A DNA stretch of 14,725 bases, taken from assembly GCA_035315685.1 (NCBI GenBank), contig DATFXR010000250.1:1-14725 (forward strand), written 5' to 3'. Positions 8,477 to 14,725 of the stretch are shown here, one piece after another. Within the stretch, counting starts at the first letter, position 1. Every line of letters starts with the position of its first letter. The position numbers and the translations under genes were made by a program. The stretch comes from QHWK01 sp035315685. Lineage in GTDB: Bacteria > Acidobacteriota > Vicinamibacteria > Vicinamibacterales > CAVVIG01. The notes beneath the pieces were generated by a model, which was given only the letters and a program-made list of their open reading frames with translations, was not told the origin of the DNA and searched no databases.

Positions 8477-8545
8477 CGACGTGTGCGGCTGGGCGAGTGG
8501 TCCATCGCGATCAGCATACGAGGCTGCGTAGCGGCCGTCACCCGC

Positions 8546-11500
8546 TTATTTAGGTGGGCGCGCGCGTCCAACATGACAGATCAGCGTCAATCGCGTGCCC
8601 GCGCCGACGCCGGACCGAACGTCGAGCATGCCGCCGAGCCGGCTCGCGCGGTCGCGCATGCTCTTCAATCCGTGCCCGTCGGTGGAAGACGCCGGATCGA
8701 AGCCGCAGCCGTTGTCGGCAATGACGAGCGTGAGCGTCCCGCCCTCGTGCCGCAAGACGACATTCACCGCCGTGGCGCGCGCGTGCCGCACGATATTGTT
8801 GATCCCTTCCTTGAAGATCAGAAACACCTGCCGCCGCGTGTCGGCGCTGATCCGGCGGTCCTCCTCCTCGCCCTGAATCTCGCACGTAAACGTGATGTCC
8901 TTCGCTGGCAGGATGTCGCTGCCGAGCCGGCGCATGCGCTTGGCGAGGCTGGCGAACCGGTCTTTGTGTGGATCAATGGCCCAGACGATGTCGCTCATGC
9001 TGTCGACGAGCTCGCGTGCGGTCGCGGCGATGTGGGCGAGCGGCTCGCCGATCGTCAACTCGTCCTCGCCGGCGCGGCGGCGCACGACTTCGCTGAGGAT
9101 CGCGATCTGGGAGAGGCTTGCGCCGATGTCGTCGTGCAGGTCGGTGGCGATCCGCGTGCGGATTCGCTCGAGCTCGAGCAGTCGGCGCAGCCGGTAGCGA
9201 AAGCCGGCGTACACGATTCCGGCAACGAGCCCGAATGCCAGGGCGACGAACCAGGGGCGCTGCCAGACCGGTGCGAGCACGGTGAATGCAAGCGTCGCGG
9301 GCTGCGTGCGGACGCCACTGCCGTTGACGGCGCGCACGAGGAAGCGGTACGACCCTGGCGCCAGCCGCGCGTAGTTGACCGTCCGGTCGTCAGTGGGTCT
9401 GCTCCAGTCCCGCTCCGCGCCTTCGAGCTTGTATTCGTACTGAATCAGCTCGCCGACGCGAAAACTGATGGCGAAGAAATCGATGGCCAGCTCGCGTCGG
9501 TCCGACGGCAGCTCCAGGCCGCCGAGGTGCGTCTGGCCGAGGTCGGTGACCGGATACGGCTCGCCCGCGATCCGGACCCCGCCGATCGCGGCCATCGGCG
9601 GATCCAGCCGCCGGTCGGCCCGCGGCCGCAGGCGTGAGATGCCCTGAGCGGTGCCTAACCAGACGGCGCCCCCGCGATCGCGAAACGCCGTGATCGGCTC
9701 GAGCTGCGCGAGTCCGTCCGCCCTCGTGTAGCGCGTGATCTGGCCCGTTTCCGGTTCGAACCGCGCGATGCCTGGCCGGATCGTGAAGAACAGTCCGCCG
9801 CGTCCGTCAACGACGAGCGGCGCCGGCCACACGTCGTCGAGCAGTGGCAGTGGCCGTTTGACGAGCTGCGGCCGCTCGGCCGTGGGATCGGCGATCCAGC
9901 TGACGCCCGTACTGGTGGACGCCCACAGGCGTCCCTGTTCGTCGATCTGGATGAGCGAACCGCGCCATCCCGTTGTTGATTCGTCGGTGAACGACATGAA
10001 ACGCCCGTTCCGATAACGCGCGATGCCGCCGTCCCAAAACCCGAACCACACGTTGCCAGCGCGATCTTCAGCAAACGAGGCGGGCGCGTTGAACGGCGGC
10101 AGCCCATCGCGATCGGAATAACGGTAGAACGTGCCCGTCGCGTGATCCCATCGAGCGAGCATGTCCTGGCGGCGTGCGCGCGTCGAATACCACAGATCGC
10201 CCCTGGAGTCTTCGAACATGCGCCAGATCTCGCCGTCGGGCAGTCCGTCTCGGCTCGTGTAGATGGCTTTAGGCGCGGCGCCCGCCAGACGCTCGAGCGG
10301 CGTCACCGCGGCAAATCTGTAGAGCCGATCGCCGACCGGGATCCACCAGTCCCCGGACTTGTCCTGCGCGGCCATTGCGTAGTTGCCCGCTGCGGGCGGC
10401 AGACTCGGGCGTACAGCATGGAAGCGGCGGCCGTCGAAGACGTTGATGAATTGGCCGATCGACACGGCGCAGATCTCTTGGGCCCGCGTCTCGAAGATAC
10501 TGCCCACCCGCAGCGACGCCAGGCCGTCGTCTTCGGTATACGTAGTCAAGCCGTGACGCGCGATGCGCATGACACCTCGATCGGTGCCGGCCCAGAGATT
10601 TCCGTCGCCGTCCTCGGCGAGCGTACGGATCGGCGTGAGACTGAGACCTTCCTCGGGGCCGTAGTGGCGAAACTGGTTGCCGTCGAACTCGATGAGGCCG
10701 GTAGTGGACCCAATCCAGAGATGGGCATCCGCGGTTTTGAACAACACGGGAAATGTGCCGGTGGGCACGCCTTCGGCGGCACCGTACCAGCGAACGGGCC
10801 CGAGGCTGTCGAGCGACTGCTCGCGGGCGCGCGCGGGCCGGCTCTCGTGCGACTCAGGCGAACGTGTCAGCAGGATCACGCCGGACTGATGGCCGATCCA
10901 AATCTGGCCGGTGTCGTCCTCGAGCAGCGACAACACGTTGTCGACACCGTGCTCGGGCCGCACCGAATAACGTGCGATACGGCCGTCGCGCCCTCGCAGC
11001 CACAACCCGTCGGAGGTTCCGATCCACAGCGTGCCGTCGCGATCTTCGTAGAACTTCCAGACCTGCGGGAGGGAGTCGGGACGCTCGGCGGTGTCGCGCG
11101 AGATGCGACGAAAGCTCGTCGACGTGGGTTCGAGCACGAAGATGCCCGCGTCGGTTCCGGCCCAGAGGTTGCCGGACCGATCGCGATACAAATCGTTCAC
11201 CCGGCTCGTGGCCGGCTCGTCGCCCACGGCCATCGCGGCCAACCCAGGCCGGCGCCGGTCGCGTCGCAGGTGCGGATCGAAGTGGTAAACGCCTCCGCCG
11301 TTGGTTGCAATCCAGTAGGTCCCGTCGGCGTCTTCGAGAATGCCGTTAATCGAGTGGTGTGGAAAATCCTCGGCGCGAGAGTAGGTGGTGAATCTCGCGC
11401 CATCGAAACGGCTGAGGCCGCCCGCCGCCGTACAGAACCACAAGAAGCCGTGCGAGTCGCGCACGATTTGGCTGATGCGATCGTGCGGGAGGCCGTCGGC

Positions 11501-11635
11501 GGACGTATAGACGCGGATCGGCAGCCGCTCGGCGCGCGCGGCCGGCGGCGCGATCGCCATCAGCGCACACACGATCAACCACGAGAGGCAGGCGGAGAAC
11601 GTGTGAGGATGACGAGACGTCGGCCGCGGTCTCAT
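8546..11635 (-). CDS. Exported 14-repeat propeller / Y_Y_Y sensor histidine kinase
   Basis: This is a 1029-residue one-piece sensor. A signal peptide (about 1-36, cleavage near ARA-E) precedes 14 two-component-regulator-propeller repeats with cores such as LWAGTDAGIF, LWIGTSDGLW, VWFGFWDGGI and VWLGTAQGIS, between about 60 and 670. This fits two seven-bladed propellers. A Y_Y_Y-type Ig-like domain follows (about 705-787, YEYKLEGAERDWS through LAPGSYRFLVRA), then a membrane helix (about 795-813). The cytoplasmic kinase is HisKA_3/HATPase_c: H834 in DLHDDIG, N-box EGINNIVRHA (N946/N947), G1 DNGCGFD (D974) and G2 GHGLKSM (987-993). The plan matches Bacteroidetes hybrid sensors for glycans, but this one lacks a fused receiver and AraC domain and uses the separate NarL regulator downstream. 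The ATG sits 12 bases after a TATAAT and has only a weak GAGCGAG upstream, which suggests a nearly leaderless mRNA. The ligand is not predictable. Confidence 0.95.
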   Translation of the reverse strand: MRPRPTSRHPHTFSACLSWLIVCALMAIAPPAARAERLPIRVYTSADGLPHDRISQIVRDSHGFLWFCTAAGGLSRFDGARFTTYSRAEDFPHHSINGILEDADGTYWIATNGGGVYHFDPHLRRDRRRPGLAAMAVGDEPATSRVNDLYRDRSGNLWAGTDAGIFVLEPTSTSFRRISRDTAERPDSLPQVWKFYEDRDGTLWIGTSDGLWLRGRDGRIARYSVRPEHGVDNVLSLLEDDTGQIWIGHQSGVILLTRSPESHESRPARAREQSLDSLGPVRWYGAAEGVPTGTFPVLFKTADAHLWIGSTTGLIEFDGNQFRHYGPEEGLSLTPIRTLAEDGDGNLWAGTDRGVMRIARHGLTTYTEDDGLASLRVGSIFETRAQEICAVSIGQFINVFDGRRFHAVRPSLPPAAGNYAMAAQDKSGDWWIPVGDRLYRFAAVTPLERLAGAAPKAIYTSRDGLPDGEIWRMFEDSRGDLWYSTRARRQDMLARWDHATGTFYRYSDRDGLPPFNAPASFAEDRAGNVWFGFWDGGIARYRNGRFMSFTDESTTGWRGSLIQIDEQGRLWASTSTGVSWIADPTAERPQLVKRPLPLLDDVWPAPLVVDGRGGLFFTIRPGIARFEPETGQITRYTRADGLAQLEPITAFRDRGGAVWLGTAQGISRLRPRADRRLDPPMAAIGGVRIAGEPYPVTDLGQTHLGGLELPSDRRELAIDFFAISFRVGELIQYEYKLEGAERDWSRPTDDRTVNYARLAPGSYRFLVRAVNGSGVRTQPATLAFTVLAPVWQRPWFVALAFGLVAGIVYAGFRYRLRRLLELERIRTRIATDLHDDIGASLSQIAILSEVVRRRAGEDELTIGEPLAHIAATARELVDSMSDIVWAIDPHKDRFASLAKRMRRLGSDILPAKDITFTCEIQGEEEDRRISADTRRQVFLIFKEGINNIVRHARATAVNVVLRHEGGTLTLVIADNGCGFDPASSTDGHGLKSMRDRASRLGGMLDVRSGVGAGTRLTLICHVGRARPPK

Positions 11636-11647
11636 CGCTCGCTCAGC

Positions 11648-11653
11648 ATTATA
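11648..11653 (-). promoter_or_regulatory. Consensus -10 box of the propeller kinase gene
   Basis: The minus strand reads TATAAT here, a perfect sigma-70 -10 hexamer, only 12 bases before the kinase ATG at 11635. A start site about seven bases downstream would leave a leader of roughly five bases. No good -35 hexamer stands at 17-18 bases (GCGAAG or similar), so the promoter may be weak or activator-dependent. The call rests on the exact hexamer and its position in a true intergenic region. Confidence 0.55.
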
Positions 11654-11656
11654 CCG

Positions 11657-11672
11657 AGCAACGATCGTTGCT
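11657..11672. promoter_or_regulatory. 16-bp perfect palindrome in the promoter spacer (candidate operator)
   Basis: AGCAACGATCGTTGCT is its own reverse complement. It ends three bases before the -10 box of the propeller kinase gene and fills the -10/-35 spacer. A dimeric regulator bound here would block RNA polymerase. The regulator is unknown; the NarL-type or OmpR-type proteins in the window are candidates, although the site does not resemble a typical OmpR direct repeat. Confidence 0.45.
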
Positions 11673-12100
11673 TCGCATTGCTACGCGCGTTTTGAGCCGG
11701 CCGGTTCGTTACGTCAACGCTTACTGCGACCCCAGGTGGCTCGCGGAGCCAGCCACGGGCCGTCGAGCGAGAAACCCGAGATCCCTGGCGATGGTGCACG
11801 TCTCCGGTGCCGTGGCCGAGATCCCGCCTCCGGCTCGCTGGACGTGGACAGCACGAGGAATTGCTTGATCGGCCTCCTCCAACGACAACGACCGAACTCT
11901 ATCGCGATCCGCTCCGCGCGCGGTCGCGTTCGTCGTGTCGACGGGCCGTGCCCAGAAGAAAGACGTTGCCGAATCTCTCCATCCGCTGATCGCTACTTGA
12001 ACAGGTAGCGTCACTCGGCAGTCGCGCCCATTTCCGCCGTCGCGACTACTCACCTATGTGGCGCGCGCGGTCTGACCACGCTCGTAATCTCTAGCCGCAC
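11673..12100. other. Divergent intergenic region with no convincing gene
   Basis: These bases separate the propeller kinase from the divergent phosphodiesterase gene. Open frames on both strands are short and have mixed composition with little third-position G/C preference. A 43-codon plus-strand frame (11869-12000) ends with a protein-like tail (DVAESLHPLIAT, then TGA) and could be a remnant of a decayed gene, but it has no start codon or identifiable family. The plus-strand promoter of the phosphodiesterase gene must lie in its right part, yet I see no good -35/-10 pair. No RNA gene was recognised. Confidence 0.5.
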
Positions 12101-12114
12101 GGAGGAAACGCACA

Positions 12115-14163
12115 ATGAAGAAGAGACTGCTGCTGCTCGCCGCCGCCCTTATCGTGGCGATGACCGGTTCTTCGCGGTTATCCGCGAACACCGGCCCGAA
12201 CGGTACCGACCCGAGGCCGTTCTACGTCATGGCCCACAATCCGAACACACTCGACATGGTGGCGCTCGCGCTGCAGAGCGGCGCCAACGCGCTCGAGCCG
12301 GACATCATGGTGCTGCCCGACGGCGCCAGGGGGCTGCCGGCGTTCGAGCTCGATCCGCCTGGAATGGTCATGTATCACGACCCCAGTGGGCTGACGGCGC
12401 GCGTGCCGCTCACACTCGAGGAATGGTGCGACGGCGTGAACCTGCTCGTCCGAACGCTCTACCCGAATCAGCTGGCGCTGGTCGAGTTCGACGTCAAGCC
12501 ACAGGCCGCGAAGCGCGAGAACGGACCGAAGATTCTCGACGCGATCAAGAACCACCTCAACGCCGGGGGCATCAACCTGAACGTGATCATCAGCGTCGGC
12601 AACCGAACCCCGGACGGGGAGTTGTTCACGGACATCTACCCGCTTCTCGGAGAGCGCATCGGCGTGCAGGTGGACTCGGAGGACGATCCGAAGCAGGTCG
12701 TCGAGTTTCTCGATCAGGCGGCCAACGGCAACATCGCGTACGGCGATGGCACGCTCGGTCCGGGCCCCCATCTGCTTCGAGCGGTCGATTGGGGCTCGTT
12801 CCTGAAAGCCAGCTGGGGCCTGCCCAAATCCATCTCAGACGTCTACACGATTGCGAACGTGGGCATGATGGACTGGTTCATGGACGCCGGCGCGGACGGG
12901 ATCATTCCCGATCATTTCGTCAACCCGCTTCCGCTGCCCGGCCTGGCGGAAACGGAATTCGACCTGCTGACTCCTGTGTTCCTCGGTCTCCTCGAGGGGC
13001 GGGTCTTCAGTCGTTCGGACGTACGGTACGCGACGCCCGACGACAACCCGTTCAAGCCGAATGTCCAGGCGTACGGCCTCGAGGTGCGAACCGGCGCGGG
13101 CGGCACTGACGCACCGCTCACCTTCACGCTCGAGGGGTGTCGCGGCAGCGCGGACGTGACGGTTCACACCGGCATCGCGCCCAACCTGACCGGTACCGGC
13201 CGGATGGAATCGGGGAACACCGATCACGTCACGATTCCCAGCCTCAACCTGGGCAAGCTGACGAAGCTCACGATCCAGAACCACGGCGGCTTCTTCAACT
13301 CGCCTGACTGGGATCTCAAGGATGTCGCCATCAGCAGCGCGGTCTACCTTGGCAACGATCGCAATAACGAGTTCGAATACAGGGCGACGTTCAACGACAC
13401 CATCACAGGCGGGACGACCAAGCCTCTGGATTTGACGCCGTTCTTCAACGAGCCGCTCGCGACGATCGAGTGTCCGGCGCCGATCACCGTGAACAACGAT
13501 CCTGGCAAGTGCAATGCGGTCGTCGCGTTCGCGCCGAAGGTCGACGGCATGTGCCCGGGCGTCACCGCGGTGTCGACGCCGCCGTCGGGCACGGCGTTCG
13601 GCGTCGGGACGAACAACGTCAGCGCATACGCGCAGTGGCAGAACGTTCAATCGCCCGCGTGCATGTTCAGCGTCACCGTCAAGGACGTCGAGGGTCCGCA
13701 GATTTCGTGCCCGGCGCCGATGACGGTGGATGCGACCGGTCCGCAGGGCGCCACGGTCTCGTTCGCGCCCGTCGCGACGGACAACTGTTCGGCCACCGTG
13801 GCATCCGCGCCCGCGTCTGGGAGCGTGTTCGCGATCGGCACGACGCCGGTCAACAGCACAGCGCAGGATCCCTCAGGCAACGCCGCGTCGTGCAGCTTCA
13901 CCGTTCACGTGAAGGGCGCTGCGGAACAACTTGGCGATCTCATCACGGCCGTCACCGGCATGAGCATGAAAGACGGCACCAGGAACGGCCTGCTGGCCAA
14001 GCTGGACGCGGCGCTCGCCAATCTCGCGACCAGCGGCGCATGCGGACCGCTGGGCGCGTTCATCAACCTCGTGCAGGCACACCAGGGCAAAGACATCTCC
14101 GCGGGCGATGGCGCCGCCCTGATCGCGAAAGCCACCCAGATCCGAACCGTGCTCGGGTGCTGA
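12115..14163 (+). CDS. Secreted sphingomyelinase D/phospholipase D toxin-like enzyme with PLAT, HYR and FIMAH-like domains
   Basis: This is a 682-residue protein. The start has GGAGG nine bases upstream and a signal peptide (about 1-24, cleavage near LSA-N). Residues 33-313 match the GDPD-like TIM barrel of sphingomyelinase D/PLD toxins: H41 (VMAHN), E61 and D63 (ALEPDIMV), H88 (MYHD), D126 (LVEFDVKP), then DAGADGIIPDHF, and the SMD-tail ATPDDNPF (306-313; toxin consensus ATxxDNPW). The 20-residue H-to-E and two-residue E-to-D spacings equal those of the spider enzyme (H12, E32, D34). These toxins act on sphingomyelin or lysophospholipids, largely forming cyclic phosphates with Mg. The Trp of the toxin YYWTVD strand is not kept (VYTIANV). 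PLAT-like 317-410, two HYR repeats (447-523, 525-600, Cys-rich) and a FIMAH-like tail (603-682, FINLVQAH, ending LGC) follow, probably for lipid or surface binding. The substrate is unproven; a GDPD-like lipase of other specificity is the alternative. Confidence 0.88.
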   Translation: MKKRLLLLAAALIVAMTGSSRLSANTGPNGTDPRPFYVMAHNPNTLDMVALALQSGANALEPDIMVLPDGARGLPAFELDPPGMVMYHDPSGLTARVPLTLEEWCDGVNLLVRTLYPNQLALVEFDVKPQAAKRENGPKILDAIKNHLNAGGINLNVIISVGNRTPDGELFTDIYPLLGERIGVQVDSEDDPKQVVEFLDQAANGNIAYGDGTLGPGPHLLRAVDWGSFLKASWGLPKSISDVYTIANVGMMDWFMDAGADGIIPDHFVNPLPLPGLAETEFDLLTPVFLGLLEGRVFSRSDVRYATPDDNPFKPNVQAYGLEVRTGAGGTDAPLTFTLEGCRGSADVTVHTGIAPNLTGTGRMESGNTDHVTIPSLNLGKLTKLTIQNHGGFFNSPDWDLKDVAISSAVYLGNDRNNEFEYRATFNDTITGGTTKPLDLTPFFNEPLATIECPAPITVNNDPGKCNAVVAFAPKVDGMCPGVTAVSTPPSGTAFGVGTNNVSAYAQWQNVQSPACMFSVTVKDVEGPQISCPAPMTVDATGPQGATVSFAPVATDNCSATVASAPASGSVFAIGTTPVNSTAQDPSGNAASCSFTVHVKGAAEQLGDLITAVTGMSMKDGTRNGLLAKLDAALANLATSGACGPLGAFINLVQAHQGKDISAGDGAALIAKATQIRTVLGC

Positions 14164-14177
14164 TTCGACGGTCGCAT

Positions 14178-14208
14178 GTCGCGCGAGCCCTCGCCAGGCT
14201 CGCGCGAC
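14178..14208. terminator. Strong hairpin between convergent genes (probable bidirectional terminator)
   Basis: GTCGCGCGAGCC (14178-14189) and GGCTCGCGCGAC (14197-14208) pair perfectly over 12 bp around a seven-base loop. The hairpin begins 15 bases after the phosphodiesterase stop and lies 29 bases beyond the stop of the converging DUF4071 gene. There is no T-run on either side, so termination may be inefficient or the stem may instead protect 3' ends. Its symmetry and position fit a shared terminator. Confidence 0.6.
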
Positions 14209-14236
14209 GCATGGCGAAGAACGCGCGCTGCGGTAA

Positions 14237-14725
14237 TCAGGTCGGTAGCGACGTGGCCGCGAGCAGCGCCTCGAGCTTGCCGAGTTGCTCGTTCATCGTC
14301 TCCACCATCCACGCTTCCGGCGCGTCCGACGCAATCGCGGCCCGTTCGGCCGCCGCTTTGGCGGTATCGCCGGAGCCGAGCAGCGCTTCGACGCGCGACG
14401 CCTTCACCCAGAACGTCTCTTCTTTGTCCACGTGACCCTGATCGTCGGTGATCGGCTTGCTGAGCAGCTCCGTGCAGATCACCGCGACGCGGCGGCGGAC
14501 GCGCTCGGCGGTCACCACGTCTGCGAGCGCCTCGCGCGGCGATGAAACGGACGCTCTGACATTCAGCAGGAACGCGAAGTTGATGCCGTTGTAGTGGTCG
14601 TCCTTCACGTAGAAGCCCTTCCCGTGCGCCCAGATGGCCTCGTCGAGGTCGCGCGGATCCTTGCCGGTTTCCCAGAGTCGCTTGTGCACGGCGCCCCACA
14701 AGCCGAGCGTCTCCGGATCGGACGT
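14237..14725 (-). CDS. DUF4071 (MAP3K TRAF-binding-like) protein, C-terminal part only
   Basis: The minus-strand frame is open from the window edge to a stop at 14237 (162 residues visible). It begins TSDPETLGLWGAVHKRLW with no need of a start codon, so the gene continues outside the window; the TTG at 14701 is internal. Visible motifs are GLWGAVHKRLWE, AHGKGFYVKDDHYNGINFAF and a C-terminal helical pair (WVKASRVEALLGSGD, then APEAWMVETMNEQL). This helical layout resembles DUF4071, named for the TRAF-binding region of the human stress kinase ASK1 (there SGINYAVLLLAAG and TPAWYLKSIVETI). Bacterial copies are TPR-like and may be fused to other domains, which would lie upstream here. No catalytic residue is seen in this part. 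It converges on the secreted phosphodiesterase gene across a hairpin and need not be functionally linked to it. Confidence 0.75.
   Translation of the reverse strand, partial: TSDPETLGLWGAVHKRLWETGKDPRDLDEAIWAHGKGFYVKDDHYNGINFAFLLNVRASVSSPREALADVVTAERVRRRVAVICTELLSKPITDDQGHVDKEETFWVKASRVEALLGSGDTAKAAAERAAIASDAPEAWMVETMNEQLGKLEALLAATSLPT

Noticed and set aside
7796..9637. 613-codon plus-strand open frame opposite the NarL regulator and the propeller kinase
   Set aside because: It lies entirely antisense to two genes with complete, recognisable domains. It is Arg/Ala/Val/Asp-rich with no domain, as expected for the mirror frame of GC-rich genes.
10142..11695. 517-codon plus-strand open frame opposite the propeller repeats
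   Set aside because: Its apparent periodicity is imposed by the propeller repeats on the other strand; it has no start signal or domain.
11869..12000. Protein-like tail DVAESLHPLIAT in the intergenic region
   Set aside because: It is a 43-codon frame with no start codon, ribosome-binding site or third-position G/C bias; too weak to call a pseudogene.
12178..13650. Two minus-strand open frames opposite the phosphodiesterase gene
   Set aside because: The plus strand has the signal peptide, active-site residues and ribosome-binding site; the antisense frames are Arg/Val-rich with no motif.
1..14725. CRISPR array, tRNA, rRNA or insertion sequence
   Set aside because: I saw no regularly spaced direct repeats, cloverleaf elements, transposase motifs or terminal inverted repeats on either strand by eye.

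Overview
The window is GC-rich DNA, densely coding, from what looks like a soil-type Acidobacteriota, possibly a Vicinamibacteria relative. This placement is inferred from gene content, not from a marker gene. The pointers are a secreted TPR/PD40 propeller protein, a two-component regulator with 14 propeller blades, HYR repeats, a FIMAH-like tail, strong G/C preference at third codon positions and GGAGG ribosome-binding sites. I saw no RNA genes, insertion sequences or CRISPR array.

Layout. At the left edge, reading right, is the C-terminal part of a vanadium-haloperoxidase/PAP2-type protein (1-1182). A convergent block on the minus strand then fills 1392-11635. In transcription order it holds: a giant exported sensor kinase with 14 propeller repeats (11635-8546); a NarL/LuxR-type response regulator (8476-7823); a possible small exported protein starting at a CTG that overlaps the regulator stop (7826-7527); a receiver-PP2C (RsbU-like) phosphatase (7469-6357); a membrane histidine kinase (6302-4320); an OmpR-type regulator (4323-3646, overlapping the kinase by 4 bases); and an exported TPR/PD40 protein (3560-1392).

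Divergent from the giant kinase, across a 479-base intergenic region, lies the most interesting gene: a secreted enzyme (12115-14163). Its N-terminal half matches the spider-venom/Corynebacterium sphingomyelinase D (phospholipase D toxin) fold at the catalytic His, metal-binding Glu/Asp, second His and third Asp, and it keeps a near-perfect C-terminal SMD-tail motif (ATPDDNPF against ATxxDNPW). Behind the enzyme come a PLAT-like lipid-binding domain, two HYR repeats and a FIMAH-like C-terminal module. It converges, over a perfect 12-bp hairpin, on the C-terminal end of a DUF4071 protein resembling the TRAF-binding region of the eukaryotic kinase ASK1 (14237 to beyond the window).

How it may work together. 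The minus-strand block reads as a signalling island. One kinase sits between two regulators with nearly interchangeable receiver domains (about 60% identical by eye), so one signal could be split between transcription and a PP2C partner-switching output. The propeller kinase and NarL regulator form a second pair. A consensus TATAAT only 12 bases before the propeller kinase ATG, preceded by a perfect 16-bp palindrome, suggests a repressible promoter giving a nearly leaderless mRNA. Whether either system controls the divergent toxin-like phosphodiesterase is inference from position only.
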